Shown here: positions 41,040-53,075 of the stretch, one piece after another
How positions within the stretch are numbered: position 1 is the first letter of the stretch
Layout of the letters: the number at the start of each line of letters is the position of its first letter
NCBI GenBank assembly: GCA_032717465.1
Contig: CM064681.1
Coordinates: 18,410,065-18,474,064, forward strand
Length of the DNA stretch: 64,000 nucleotides
From: Coenobita brevimanus
Taxonomy: Eukaryota > Arthropoda > Malacostraca > Decapoda > Coenobitidae
Direction of reading: 5' to 3'
Made by a program: the position numbers and the translations under genes
The notes under the pieces: model-generated
Told to the model about the DNA's origin: nothing
The model's input: the letters and a program-made list of their open reading frames with translations, nothing else
The model's database searches: none

Positions 41040-42044
41040 AGGTCATAAAGGTAATATCTAACAACTAGGTCAGGTCTTAAGAGAAGGATCATTGCTAAGC
41101 ATGTCATTGTTTTATAGGAAACGGGATGTGGCAAACGATGCCATCCCCAAGCTCATGTGCAAGTGTCTTTCAATCTCATTTAGATTTTGCTGCGTGAAAA
41201 GTCCAGGTTTAGCTCTTCAACTACAGAGATAAACAGGGCATCCACAGTCATGCTGGCTTTACAAAGGTTTATTTCTTGTAAACAGCCTAACATTCCGAGA
41301 AGCAGCGTTTTCCTTAAGATATAGTATTCCTTCTCATTATTGCTACTACGAGATAATATTATCCCGATTCGGAGAACATCCATGGTAGCCAAGGAGTGAA
41401 GGGGTTAGTGATGCCTATATCTTCACCAAATAGAATTAAAGTTTTCTTGTAGAGTGAATACAATTGTCTTGTGGTAAAAGAGCAAGAAAGTAAAGTTATC
41501 GGCCTGAAAAAGTGGATCTCCTCCAACATGAAAGTGTCTGTTATACTTCACTCTTGCTTCAGTTTAGAGAGGACATTTTGTGGAGAAAAGATTAACCTTT
41601 TCCCACACAAAAAGATATAATTTGTTGAATAAATATTTTCTTGTGCCAGCCTCGTGAAGGAATACGTCGCTCTCATCCGGTGACGTTGTTGTTGTTTCTA
41701 GGAGATTTAGTTGTTTATGAAGACAGAGTATTCGAAGTGAAGGGGATAGACAGAGGTTTCATTAACTCTTTCATTGCTAGAGTTCTTTCCCATGTTGAGT
41801 AAAATCCTTTGGAGATAGCAAGAATATATACAAGAGGTCACCGTGCAGGAAAGTTTACGGCTAATGTGGTCTGGATATCAGCATTTTAGGATGTGATAGA
41901 GACCATTCATTCTATACCTAAACCCAGCAGAAGGAGCAACAGTGGGCCCTGAAAATGGGTAAGCCTCAAACTTCTAAGCATACTAATGTTCCTCCGTTAA
42001 ACATTACGTGTCCTAGCGTTACGAGTTATTATCCTTTTTTTGTC
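41040..42044. other. No gene seen
   Basis: About 1 kb of unique-looking A/T-rich sequence without recognisable motif. Confidence 0.55.
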
Positions 42045-42148
<104 letters not shown>

Positions 42149-42492
42149 CTGGAAACGTGACGTACGATGTTACCGCAGTGGTTTGTGCTTCACACCTCAC
42201 TTGCTGTTTTCCAGAGACAGATAACTAACATAGTACTAGTGTGTAGTCTGTGGAACCACAGATCTCATGGTTCAACAAAGTTAGAAGGCTGTTCATTAGG
42301 ATAACCTGACCCTGGTTGTAATCTCTTATAATTTAACTGGCCTTGGTTCAGTATAATTTCCACACACCAGGTTTAGATCAAACTACAGCTTGTCTAGTAT
42401 AACACTGAAAACTGAAGAATTATTTCTTGTGATGACAGAAAAGGCACATCAATATCAGAGCATTTATTGTTTTCATTGTCTACGTCCGTGTA

Positions 42493-42898
42493 CAGCCGTC
42501 CACACTGCCGCGAGGTACATCACAGAACGTTGGCAAGCTGGCCAAGACGGTAACCTGGAACCTCAAGTTTTCGAACTTCATTCGATGCAGTCACTGGTGG
42601 GAGGGAGAGATGGGAATGGGAGGCATAATCCACATATCGTACGAGTTACGAGTGATGTAAGAGGTCATTCAATACAAATATTCAGTCTTAAGTGTTTATT
42701 ATCACAGATAATATTGCTATTCAGCATTTTTACACCATGCTAACGTCGATCATACACATCGCCTCGGTAACATAGCAACAGCGCGCACCTGTGCTTCAAT
42801 CGGGGGGAGGGTTTCGAAGCGTTTCACTTGCTTCTTTACTATGTCTCCCCAGCGTTGCCACCGCTCTGTGGTGTACCTCGCGGCAGTGTGGACGGCTG
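42493..42898. mobile_element. TA-flanked MITE with ~46-bp TIRs
   Basis: 406 bp between TA at 42491-42492 and TA at 42899-42900. The left end starts CAGCCGTCCACACTGCCGCG and the reverse complement of the right end starts with the same 20 bases; similarity continues to about 46 bp (GAGGTACA-CACAGA). No coding capacity. TA duplication and a CAG start are compatible with a Tc1/mariner-type non-autonomous element. Confidence 0.85.
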
Positions 42899-42901
42899 TA
42901 C

Positions 42902-43228
42902 ATTCCTTATCAATGCAAAACAATTTTGATGACAAAATAAGTCACATTCTCGGTTAAATAATAAAGTAACCATCTCCATCAGTAAGATGACGCTCTTGAA
43001 AGTTTGTTGGCTTAATCGACAATCGCGTGTATTTAGTTTAGTAAACTTTTTTTTTTTTTTTTTTTTTTTTTAAGGAAGTTCATTATCTCCGTCGCTACGA
43101 AGAACGGGGGGGGGGGGGAGGAAGAACTTTAGGCTGAACGAAAAAAAAAAATGATAAACTAAACCAACCCCCCCAAAAAAGTCTAGGGTTGAAGATATTA
43201 GAAGACAAAAGATAAAGCACTAAAATGC
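42902..43228. other. No gene seen; homopolymer runs
   Basis: Contains T, G and A homopolymer runs near 43050, 43110 and 43141. No coding signal. Confidence 0.55.
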
Positions 43229-43580
43229 TTTTTTTTTTTTTTTATGTGTCCGACTCTGGGCAAAGGCTTCAGGGCCTATATCTCGGGGGCAGTAGCCTAT
43301 CCCAAGGCCCAGTAGTCCTCCTACACCTCCACATGTCACCACTTCGGCGCTAACACCCACCGTCCATATTGAATACATGCTAGGGCTGTCTCATACAGGA
43401 CTGGTGTATTGGTATTAACGGGGGTATTTTTATGACATGTCGGCGGGTCATCTGGTAGATCAGGAAAGTCTGCTTTTAATGAAATTCAAATCCTTAAACT
43501 GTTCCCTGCCCCAGCCGGGATTCGAACCTGGGTCCATCAGGACTGCAGGCCGCCTCTCTACCGATTCAGCCACCGCCTGA
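43229..43580 (-). mobile_element. Full-length tRNA-derived SINE
   Basis: Minus strand. The tRNA-like head (about 43505-43580) has an A box TGGCTGAATCGG and a B box GGTTCGAATCC. A ~250-bp body follows, with the 3' end GCCCAGAGTCGGACACAT and a poly(A) tail seen as the T run at 43229-43243. RNA polymerase III transcription from the internal boxes and mobilisation by a partner LINE are expected for this class. Confidence 0.9.
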
Positions 43581-45599
43581 TTATGTGAAAAAGATATGTT
43601 ATTCCAATCAAATGCCATCTATATTATGCCTAAGTTATTCCCTGCAGCCCATTGATGTCTTTTGTATTATATCTTTGCTATTCAAGCGACTTTATTCAGT
43701 TTCGGAGAGTGTTGTTATTTTTGGAAAGTGTAGATATAGCTTCTGTTAATCCATCCACTATCTGGGCGGTTTTGTAGTTGAGTAAATCTATTCTGGTTGC
43801 AAGAATAAATTATAATAGACGATCTTGAGCAGTCAGGATAAGTTACTTAGGAAAAAGCTTAATAATGTTAGTAATTGGGTGGTTTTGTATTTTCATTCAA
43901 GTTTAGGATTATAATTTGCTGTGCCTATCTCCTTCAGCATGAGGGCCATCTTCCTGTTATTTATCTCCACTTTTTTGGAGACTTTCAATTACCTTATGGC
44001 AGCTGCCTGGTAACAAAGAAGTTAATGAAGGCTGTGATCTAACCTTTCTTATTAAGATTTATTACCGTAAGCTGCAAAGAATCGTCTAATTGTAGTTCAA
44101 ATAAAAAGTCATTAAGGGATTCAATGGGGTAAGTGTGAGTTTGACGGCGACATCAGTCTCTCCAGCATAAAGGCCACAACTCTAAGAGTGAGACCTAACA
44201 GGAGATGCAACAAAGGCCTTTGCATGTGATTTAAGGTTAGGCTCCTGAATATGGATGAGGAACGGTCTGACGCCTCTTGCTTCGAGTCTTGCTTCAGTTC
44301 CTCCCGTTGCTTCATTCTTCGTTCTTGGGAAGCAGCTTCCATGGTTTCCTTCTTCCACTGTTCGTACAAGCCAGCCCGATGATGACACAAGAGCGACTAT
44401 CACCAACATTACATGTTAATACTGTGTTTCTTAACAAAACAGTCAATTAATGGTTTGACAAAATGACAGCAAAAATTCGCCACATTTTCTCATTATTCCT
44501 TTTGACTAACGACATACGATTTTCTTGGCTTCATAGGAACTCACTGCATTGAAGAGCTGAACACCATCTACCTTAATCTCTGTCTACTCTGAGTTTGTAA
44601 GTGGTGAATGAAGTAATTCGTAGCAAGCTGGAATTAGATTATTGATCCTGTATTCTCAGCCCAAATGTAAACCAAAAGATCCTTTTCCTAATTTTGGATG
44701 TCTTAGGTTCCTCTTCAGATCTTTAAAAATGTTTAATGTTTGCCAACACACAGTGCAAAGGGAGATAATTCACAACCAAAGAAGTAAGTTATAGGGTGCT
44801 GCGTATTTTGTACTTTAATTCAGCGAAACGGGTCAACATATAATTGAATTGATATCTTAACTCCAAGGACATTTTTTTTTTTTTATCCTTGTTATCAATA
44901 GACGATCTTCTTCAACACGAGGGAGTTTTAAAACCGGAAGAGTGAGATACAGCCCCTTTCACTGAAGAGGTGTTTTCCAAGGTCAACAAAATCTTTTGAA
45001 ACCAACAAGAATAAATTTGAAAATACACCACCGAATTCCAGGAGGTTACTGTAAGAAATGAGTTGTTACAGATGCAAATGAACAGGAAAAAAAAAAAAAA
45101 AAAAAGGTACAACATATGAGAACGATGGAGAAAGGATTGACGTCCAATAAGTTTCTAACAATCAATTAATTTCTCTGAGTAAGCTACTGATTACTCTGAG
45201 ACTGGTTCTCCTAACGTAATGGGCAAGTATTCTCATGAACTAAGAAAGCTCCCCAACAACATTAACTATGCTATTTGCTTTGGTTATTATACTTTCCTGT
45301 CCCCTTCTATGTTGCATAAAACTTTCCAATATCGGCATACCCTGGATAATTAATGTATAAAAGGATGTTACCCAGCCATACCCAAATTTAATCTACAAGA
45401 AAATGGGGTTAGGGAGCTTCTATTAATGGCGAGAATACGAACAATGGTGCATACAAAATACTCTTACCCATGGTCGAATTAATCTGCTATGATGTCTGAA
45501 GAGGTTTTAGTATCGTCTTGATGCCTAACTGAACTATAGTCCCAAGTTTCTCATTCAGTGCTGGTTTGTAGGGAGCATCGTGTGGTACTGGCCAAGCAA
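43581..45599. other. No gene seen
   Basis: About 2 kb with only short, motif-free open frames on both strands and A/T homopolymer runs near 44870 and 45085. Confidence 0.55.
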
Positions 45600-45651
45600 A
45601 CTGTGAAGCCTATGCCCAGAGTCGGACACATTAAAAAAAAAAAAAAAAAAA
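45600..45651 (+). mobile_element. SINE 3'-end fragment
   Basis: Only the last ~33 bp of the SINE (TGAAGCCTATGCCCAGAGTC, then GGACACAT) with a poly(A) tail of about 19. The sequence 45566-45599 may be a diverged part of the same body. Confidence 0.8.
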
Positions 45652-47119
45652 CAGCAGCTTCGGCACACTCTGCTTTCCAGGATACAGTGGGTACGTTCCG
45701 TCTTGTCTCATGAAGTGTTGACTGAGGGCCACTTGCAAATTCAGACACTCGCCATGATGAGCACGCCTGGAGGTAACAAATGGTCAGTCCTTAAAAGGGA
45801 GTATTAGATACATATTACGTTTATTTTATAGTTACATATTTGCGTTGTATTTGTGCTACCGTCTACCATCACAAAATAATATTAGAAAGTCATTTGCAGG
45901 TTCATAAAATGCTCTTGATTGGCATGCCTGAAAACGTCGTTCATTATTACATGATGGATGCAACGGTATACCATAAGCCTTTCCCTACTAGGACGACTTT
46001 TTTGCAACAGTTTTGCTACCGTCAAAACCCGCGACATTGTGATCATTGGCATATGCAAGACATGAGGCCCTCCTGGATGCGTACACAATAAGGCAGTATG
46101 TGGAACCACTCGATACTGGAAACTGGGAGCAAGATACTATGTTAACACCTTTAGTACCACGATGCTCTGTTTTTCCAGATACAGTGATGTTGTGTCAACA
46201 TTCAAGAAATGTTTATTCAACGCCATTTGCAAACTTATGAACCTTTTCTATTAGATAGCCAATCATTATAGCGAATAGCAGCTCCATAATTAGTAAAAAT
46301 AAAAAAAATGAAACGCCAAGTATTCGGGTCCCTAGCTGTCAATGCAAATCGTTGCTTGTTATGCCTCCACCATGCTTTCCTGATGGACTCATCATATAAC
46401 TTCCATTGCCATGGTTCACTGTGAGTTGAAATGAGACGGAATGTAAACTAAGTCGACCCCATATGACTTTGACCTTTGACCCCTTGATGCCTTGACTCTG
46501 CTGTTCATCGTCCTTTCATACAGTTTGGTTGAAATCCGTCGCAGGGTTCAGAAGATGACCTTTGACCGCTTGATTATTCTGACCTAATCAGTTCATCGTC
46601 GGTTCATAGTGATTGAGTGACTGAAGTTGGGTCGAGTTCCGTCGTGGTGTTTGGGAGATATTGCGCCCACAAGGATGAACTATGTTCAATGACTACGGAG
46701 GAGGCCACGTACCATCTCATTCTTAACTATTTATTTTTGGATACGGTTGTTTAACATACTTCTGCACGCCATTTAGGCAAAGTGCGACGATGTTAGAATG
46801 ATTTAGACATCAAACAAAAAGGTAGTAAGGTGTAATGAGAAAAATAACTTGGAAAGAGGTGATAGGGAGCTTCCTTGGCCAATGAGTATACGTGACTAGA
46901 TCATTAGCCCACTTTTTCGAAACAGTTCTAGTATTATATTGCAGTTAATGACAGCTGGTTGTTACCCAAAAAAGTTTACATAGAAAAATGATTGGTATTT
47001 TTGTTCATACTGTCCCTTGGTGCAGGAAACTGATCACGCTCGCCATAAACGTCGAACAAATGCTCGTATTCTAAGTCCTATAGCAGGCTTTGTGGCTCCT
47101 GGGCTCGTGTTCTCCTTTG
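45652..47119. other. No gene seen
   Basis: About 1.5 kb without a recognised gene. It contains TGACTTTGACCTTTGACCCC at about 46465-46484, which resembles a tandem nuclear-receptor half-site (DR1) by sequence only. Confidence 0.5.
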
Positions 47120-47499
47120 TTAACCCGCCCTGTCCTGACCACTTTTTCACCACTGGTACCCCCCAATCCTGACCATTTTTGGACCCAAATTTTTTGTGTG
47201 AAAACTTTCGCTTTTGGTCAGAAACAATGGTCAGTCACAAAGAAATCGTTCCCCGGGGTCCATAAGTGCCCTAAACAGGTATACCTTGGTCACACCTGAT
47301 ACCGTGTTCTCTGTAGGTGGTCTGAGCCTCTAATGTTTTCTATAGTATTATAAGTCTGGGAAACCAATGAAAGTAAGTAGATATGTATTTATTACAAACA
47401 TAAAAACATGTGATAAAAAAGTAAACTGGATTTTATACAAAAATAGAGCTGAAATAAGCATTGTACCATCGTGCAAAACGAGCAAAATCGGGCAGACTG

Positions 47500-48475
47500 G
47501 TCACGATGAATCGCTAACATTCCTGAATAATGATACATATCATTTTTTCTACTTACATAATACATCTACAATAACATTATACCATTTTACATTTTATTGA
47601 ACTGGTTTTACGTATTCACAGGCCTTTCGATAACATTTTGCGTAATAGTAGCGCTTATTTACGTAGTGAGTGAACTCGCTGTGACTGTTGTTTCAACTCG
47701 TATTGTGTTTTTTCTACTTACATAATACTTTCCTAACAACATTATACACTTTTCAACTTTAGAGAATTGTTTTGAGATAGTTTCAGGCCTTACGTAAATA
47801 TTTAGCGTAATAATAGCGCATAATAACACAGACGGTGAAGTTGCTATGACTACTATTTCAACTTACAACCTATTTTTGTACTTATATAATAATTCTCCAA
47901 TAACATTGCACATATTTACACTTGATATAATTGATAACACATAATTTCAGACCTTACGATTCTACTGAGCGTCATATTATTGCGTACTTACACAGTAAGT
48001 GTTATCGCGATATCATTTGTTTCATCTTACACTAGTATTCAACTTATAAATTACCTTACTACTAACATTACAACCTTTTCCACTTTATATAATTCCTATC
48101 ACATACTTACTGACCAGAATGTTCTACTGAGCGTAATATTTTCGCAGATTTACACAGCGGGTGTACTCGTGACATCAATTATTACAACTTACACTATTTT
48201 TCAACTTATACGTTTTATTCATGCTAACATTACACCCGTTTCCACTTTATGTTCTTGCTATCACATGTTTACTGACCAGCGTGTTATACTGAGCATCATA
48301 TTTTCGCAGATTTACACAGTGGGTGTAGTTTTGATATCACTTCTTTCAACTTACACTATTTCTCAACTTATACATTACTTTCCTGAAAACATTACACCCG
48401 TTTCAACTTTATATATGACTTAGCACCTACTGACTGGCCTTACCATTATAATGAGCGTCATATCGCCATCCCACA
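47500..48475. repeat. ~163-bp tandem array, about six units
   Basis: A repeated pattern of ACTTACAYWATTTYTCAACTTATA-type blocks (given here as ACTTACA and CAACTTATA words), then ACATTACACC, TTTCCACTTTATA, TGACC and GAGCGTAATATT. Unit starts are near 47553, 47717, 47881, 48042, 48204 and 48366. The last three units are most alike; the first are more diverged. The array ends within a few bases of the piggyBac C stop codon. Confidence 0.85.
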
Positions 48476-48480
48476 CAATT

Positions 48481-48736
48481 TCAGTAGTGTAGGAAATTAT
48501 GGTACTCTTTGAAACATGGCTGAAGGCACAACGCAACATTGCACTCGACACACTCGTACCTTGTGTCTTTTCTCTGAGTTGATGGTCTGACTGTCGAGTG
48601 CTTGCATACATGGCAGCGGCACTGCGGTTTACGACGGTTTGGGTCGGAAGGGATTGTGCTATGATAGTGGCATCCTGCGAGGCGTAGGGGAGTCTGGGCA
48701 GCCATGGGGGTGCGGGTGCGGTGTGTGGGTCTGTCC
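48481..48736 (-). pseudogene. piggyBac C cysteine-rich C-terminal domain, displaced
   Basis: Minus-strand frame ending in a stop at 48481 with the zinc-domain pattern RCHVCKHSTVRPSTQRK, YECVECNVALCLQPCF and a final FKEYHNFLHY. It parallels CHVCSHTTRQERTF, CKECKVPLCAYPCF of transposase B. In piggyBac enzymes this domain binds the element's ends. It is cut from the catalytic part by the SINE fragment at 48737-48846, which brings a stop codon. Confidence 0.88.
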
Positions 48737-48846
48737 TTTTTTTTTTTTTTTTTTTTATGTGTCCGACTCTGGGCATAGGCTTCACAGCCTGCTATCAAGG
48801 CCCAGCAGTCCTACTACATACCATACACCTCTACATGTCACCACTT
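48737..48846 (-). mobile_element. SINE 3'-end fragment inserted in piggyBac C
   Basis: About 90 bp of SINE 3' end (AAGTGGTGACATGTAGAGG to GAGTCGGACACAT) plus poly(A), seen as the T run 48737-48756. It is 5'-truncated and shares the 3' end with the copies at 43229, 45600 and 63365. No target duplication is obvious. Confidence 0.88.
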
Positions 48847-50940
48847 CTGGGCATGCTTGGCGATTATTTCACGTGCCAGCTCCCTCACAAACCCCTCAAA
48901 GGTCTCGGATACTCCGGTGGTCATGGCGTGCAGGTAGTGTGCGTTCAGGACCGTGATGTCGAGCAAGTGGAAAAAGAGTTTCTTGTACCACTTCATCGTG
49001 GTCCTGGCACAGTCAACACTGGAAATCATCGAGTCTAACTGATCCACTTGCCTCATGTTCAGATAATAGTCCAGTACAGACTCGGGTTTCCAGACGTTGC
49101 GCCTCCTCTCGCTACGGTGATCCACGGAGTCTGTGTGATGCATCAGGGGGCTGTGAACAGTTGATAGGAGGCAAACTTCCCTGTTGTTGTTCCACAGGGT
49201 GGCAAGGATGTTATTGGCCTGGAAGAAAACCACCTCGTTCTTGTCAAGTTTCCTCCCTATCTTGACCATATGGCGACGGTTTCTCTTGACTGTACCACAG
49301 ACTCCGGTGTCGTGTTGGTGGAGGAACCTAGAGAGAAGAGGGCTAGTGTACCAGTTGTCCAGGTACAACACATGACCACGATGAAGGTACTCCTCTATCA
49401 TTGTCTTCACCACGGCCCCAGAGAGTCCTATACTACGATCTTCTGTTATATCTGTCTGTGCGCCTGTGTACAAGACTATGTCTTGCACATAACCAGTCTT
49501 ACAGTCACACATAACAAAGATCTTGAACCCGAAACGGTGTCTCTTGCTGGGTATGTACTGCCGAAAGGAAATATTGCCTCTCCACAACACAAGACCCTCG
49601 TCTATGACGAGGTCTCTGTAAGGATAAAATGAGGAGCGGAACATTTCCCGTAAATGATCAAATACCAGCCTAATTCTCCTCATTTTATCTGTGTTATTTG
49701 CATTGGCTGGATCTTCTGCATCAAAAAAGTGGAGGCGGCTGAGAATATGCTGAAATCTGTTACGACTCATCACCTTTCCAAAGAAAGGTGTGAGGATCAT
49801 TGGGTCAGTTGTCCAGTAGGCAGGAATTTGGTTTTTCCTTACCACACCCATCAAGAGAACCAGGGCAAAAAATAAGAACATCTCTGAAATTGTAACGGGA
49901 TAGTCATATTGTTGGGAATGCCTGCTCGTGGTTCCCAAACGTTCACTTTCACGGCACTGTGTTCGTGAAAATATATTGGTCTGTTCCACTATGCGCCCCA
50001 CAAACGCCTCCCCAAAGAACAAGTGGAAAAAATCCACCCTAGACGAACCCGCATGCACACCTGGAGCCGTGCATCCAGACCGCCACTCCTCAGTGAAAGG
50101 GTGAATGATGGGAGTAAAATTACTCCCATCTTCCCAGTTCCACGAGACACCACCATCTCCAGCCACGTCCCCATCGTCCCCTTCGTCAGGGTGGGGAGGT
50201 GAGGGTGGTGGGGGAGGTTGGGGAGGTGGAGAGCGGCGCCTCTCATCACTCGCACTTCTCTTCCCTCTCCCTTTTCCTTTACCCTTTCCCTTCCCTTTCC
50301 TTCCTTTCCCCACATCCTGGGGCTGTGGGGAGGAAGTTTGGGAATATTGTGGGGCGAAAGACATGCTGGGGAGTGGCTCCACCTCCTCTCCCCTAGGCCT
50401 ACGTGCACCACGTGCTCGTGCTGCCTCCCTCACACCACTTTCCCCTTCACCCCGCACTCCCGCCACACCACTTTCCCTTTCACCCCGCGCTCCCGCCACA
50501 CCACTTTCCCTTTCACCCAGCACTCCCACCACACCACTTTCCACTTCCCCAGACAAAAGACTTGCACCATACCTGATATGTCTTCTCGCCCCACCTTCTG
50601 ATTCTTGGGGTGATATTTTTTCTTTACCCAACCACGAGGCGATATCACGTCCTAAGCCGCCGTCATCCTCATCGTCTTCATCCTCGTCCTCATCAGATTC
50701 GGGATGGAGAGATAGCCGTGCACGTGGTTGGGGAGCAGGCTGGCCTTCCCTTCCCTTACGGTATGTCACATACCGCTTTTTCCGGGGCGAAGGGACCTCT
50801 TCATCACTGCTTGTTATTTCTTCCTCTGGCTGGACGTAATCGCGATCCACCACATCATCGTCAAGTGGAGAATCACTATCTCCAGTGAAGGCTTCCAGGG
50901 CGGATGCAATTTCGTCATCTGAGAGACCTTTCCGCGCCAT
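48838..50940 (-). pseudogene. piggyBac transposase C, catalytic part (700 codons)
   Basis: Starts MARKGLSDDEIASALEAF, with the KGLSD motif shared by A and B. Residues 20-280 are acidic and Pro/Arg-rich with a four-copy repeat ESGVAGVRGERESG-like near residues 125-160 and a G/K tract (KGKGKGKGRGKR) near residue 215. The DDE/D core has D447 (LVIDEGLVLW), D528 (LYLDNWYTS), D633 and D636 (RQVDQLDSMI), with CDCKTGYVQD and RFGFKIFVMC conserved. The frame reads AKHAQKW and then enters the SINE and stops at 48838. All catalytic residues are kept, so a protein lacking the zinc domain could in principle be made. It is more diverged from A and B than these are from each other. Confidence 0.9.
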
Positions 50941-51116
50941 GTCTGACCTGGGTCACTGCTAACAGGTGAGTGACTGAGACAAGGGCGAGCGCGGGTCACG
51001 CGGGGTCTTGGACGCTGCCCGCCTGGTGGCAGGTAGGGGAGGCTTGGGTACGTGGGCGAATCGAAAATCTCACGCGAATTTTGAAAATTGTGGAAATTAT
51101 GAACCTTGCAATTGCA

Positions 51117-51188
51117 GGACGTTGAAGTACGTCAACGGGATTGGCAGTGACAAAACGTGAGGATGTGGAAGTATGTCGACGGGATGCC
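51117..51188 (-). promoter_or_regulatory. Duplicated subterminal hairpins of piggyBac C
   Basis: Two related imperfect palindromes on the minus strand: CGTCGACATACTTCCACATC (about 51165-51185) and CGTTGACGTACTTCAACGTC (about 51118-51139), about 45 bp apart. Their position just inside the TTAA end parallels piggyBac A and B. A role as transposase-binding sites is inferred. Confidence 0.55.
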
Positions 51189-51197
51189 GCGGGTTAA

Positions 51198-51589
51198 GGA
51201 AGCTCCCGAACACCTCTTCCTTAGCACTTTATCTTGCTTATACCTTCTTGTCTTATGATGTTATATAAATCCTACTAACATATATATACTTGGCATTGAT
51301 AATGTACAACTGGGTATTAACCAGCCATGTCCAATAGTAAATCATTGAGGGAGCAGTGCTAGGGAGCCTCCTTACCTGACGAGAATACGGGCCTTGTTCC
51401 TTGTCAATTTCTTCTGCATATTACACAACATTCTCTTGTGTTTTATTTGTCATTATACCATCGACATAATATGCATCAGCAGGATACATAACGATACTAA
51501 AGTGTAATGTAATACGGAGAGATCACTAAGGAAGAAGGGTTACGAAACCTCTGAGGCGACTAAGAATACACGCGTATGTAGCCTAGTTC
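51198..51589. other. No gene seen
   Basis: No coding region or repeat recognised. Confidence 0.5.
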
Positions 51590-52170
51590 CGGTCGCGATG
51601 TGTACGTCCTGTGTACGTTCTTATCAGTTGCGATAACGAAGCTGGTATTGTTTTCAATTTGTCTTTGTTTCTCTGTGTGTGAGTCTGTTAGCACAATACC
51701 TATACAGCCACTCAAGGTATCACTAGAAAATTTTAAAGGCGTGTAAAAAAACAAAAAAAACGAGATTGAAACTGATGAAGGTAGGTCAAGGTCTGTGTGT
51801 CTGTTACCACGATAACTTCGCAACCTTTCAAGATATCATCACAAAATTTTACAGGTGTATAGCAGGGATGAAAATATTCTACAAGTATTGTTTTCAGTCT
51901 GTCTGTCTGTCTGTTAGCAAGATAACTTCGCAACTGGTCAAAATAACAGCACAAAATTTTACAGGTGTGTAGTGAGGATTAAAATCTCCTACGAGTTCGA
52001 AATTGGTGAAAGTAGGTCAAGGTCTGTGTGTCTGTTACAATGATAACTTCGCAACCACACAAGATATCGTCACAAAATTTTACAGGTGCGTCGTAGGCAT
52101 GAAAATCTCTTACGAGTTCAACATTGGTGAAGTAGGTCAAGGTCATATTCCGAGCCGCGCTGGATATGTA
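51590..52170. repeat. ~118-bp tandem repeats, about four units
   Basis: Shared blocks are GTCTGTNNGTCTGTTA, GATAACTTCGCAAC and CACAAAATTTTACAGGTG, recurring near 51690-51740 (diverged), 51800-51860, 51915-51965 and 52035-52090. Units alternate in whether AGGTCAAGGTCTGTGTGT precedes them. Confidence 0.85.
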
Positions 52171-52714
52171 GGGAAAGCAGTGATGGTCTGGACAGTGAGA
52201 TGGTTTGAGCAGTGCTTTTCCTGAACAACATATCCTACCTAGGGCCGCGAGGTCTTGCGTGAAAGTCCGATCGTTTGTTTGCTTCGACCACATAAAACCA
52301 CGTAGCTATAAACGCCACTTTTTTCGATGCAGGTCAGATTTTTTTTTTTTCACCTATATTATAATTTGACTGTATATCGTAAGCTCTACCTCCATGAATA
52401 TGTCATGCAGCGTTTTCTGCATAAATATAGTGAATCTGTGTTTCATGTAGAAGACATTACTATAAAAAACGAATTTTAAACACTCTCATGAGAAATTTGA
52501 GGGTACCCCTCAGTTAATTACTGTATATAGATTCGGGATGATTCGGGCAGTTGAGGAGGGGGATGGTTCGTCAATATCCGAACTATCTCTGGCAACAAAA
52601 TGCGTTAAAAAAGTCTTAAGTTTGTCGGGAATTTAATAGATAAAACGAGAGATGAAGTTGATTCTGCAATCTGAAATAGAGGCCTAGAATGTGGGGAGTG
52701 AAGTTAGTATTCGG

Positions 52715-52720
<6 letters not shown>
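52171..52720. other. No gene seen
   Basis: No recognised coding region. Confidence 0.5.
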
Positions 52721-52750
<30 letters not shown>

Positions 52751-53075
52751 TGAGGCCAGTCATGTATCATTTTAAGCAGAGTCAGAGCTTAAGTCAGTTA
52801 TCCATAATATTGACGAATTTACTTTCAGTTTAAACAAAATGTATTTTGGAACAATTATGAAGAGATTAATTTGGATCTTGGAGTCAAATTTTGTGCTTAT
52901 ATGCACGTGAGAGAAATGAGCCCGATTATGCATAATTTTAAAGCAGAAAGTAGGAGGCTAAGTCAGTTATCCATAATTCTGGTGAAGGTTCTTTCAGTTT
53001 GAAAATAGGACTATTATTCTTCAACACATGAAGAGGTTCATTTGGATTCTAAGGTTTAATTTTATACTTTTTGAA
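52721..53075. repeat. (GA)n run and a ~172-bp direct duplication
   Basis: GA units at 52719-52746, then two diverged copies of a ~172-bp unit. TAAGTCAGTTATCCATAAT occurs at about 52790 and 52962, and ATGAAGAG followed by TTTGGAT at about 52857 and 53029. Confidence 0.75.

Larger units (their letters stand above)
47120..51197 (-). mobile_element. piggyBac element C, with internal SINE fragment and tandem array
   Basis: Bounded by TTAA at 47120-47123 and 51194-51197. The outer bases are TTAACCCGC on the left and, reverse complemented, TTAACCCGC on the right, so TIR similarity is short (about 9 bp including TTAA). The 5' end of the minus-strand element carries two hairpin copies (51117-51188). 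The transposase frame is at 48838-50940, with its cysteine-rich end displaced to 48481-48736. A ~163-bp tandem array lies between the gene's 3' end and the left border. The right border is firm; the left border is tentative. Confidence 0.65.

Noticed and set aside
43505..43580. tRNA gene
   Set aside because: A and B boxes are present but the sequence continues into a SINE body with poly(A); no complete cloverleaf with acceptor pairing is visible.
45840..46240. Small open frames (83, 75 and 64 codons) as host gene
   Set aside because: Overlapping frames on both strands, no recognised motif, no splice evidence that can be judged by eye.
47980..48423. 147-codon frame in the 163-bp array
   Set aside because: The openness follows from repetition of a stop-free unit; residues are hydrophobic low-complexity and no start context or homology was recognised.
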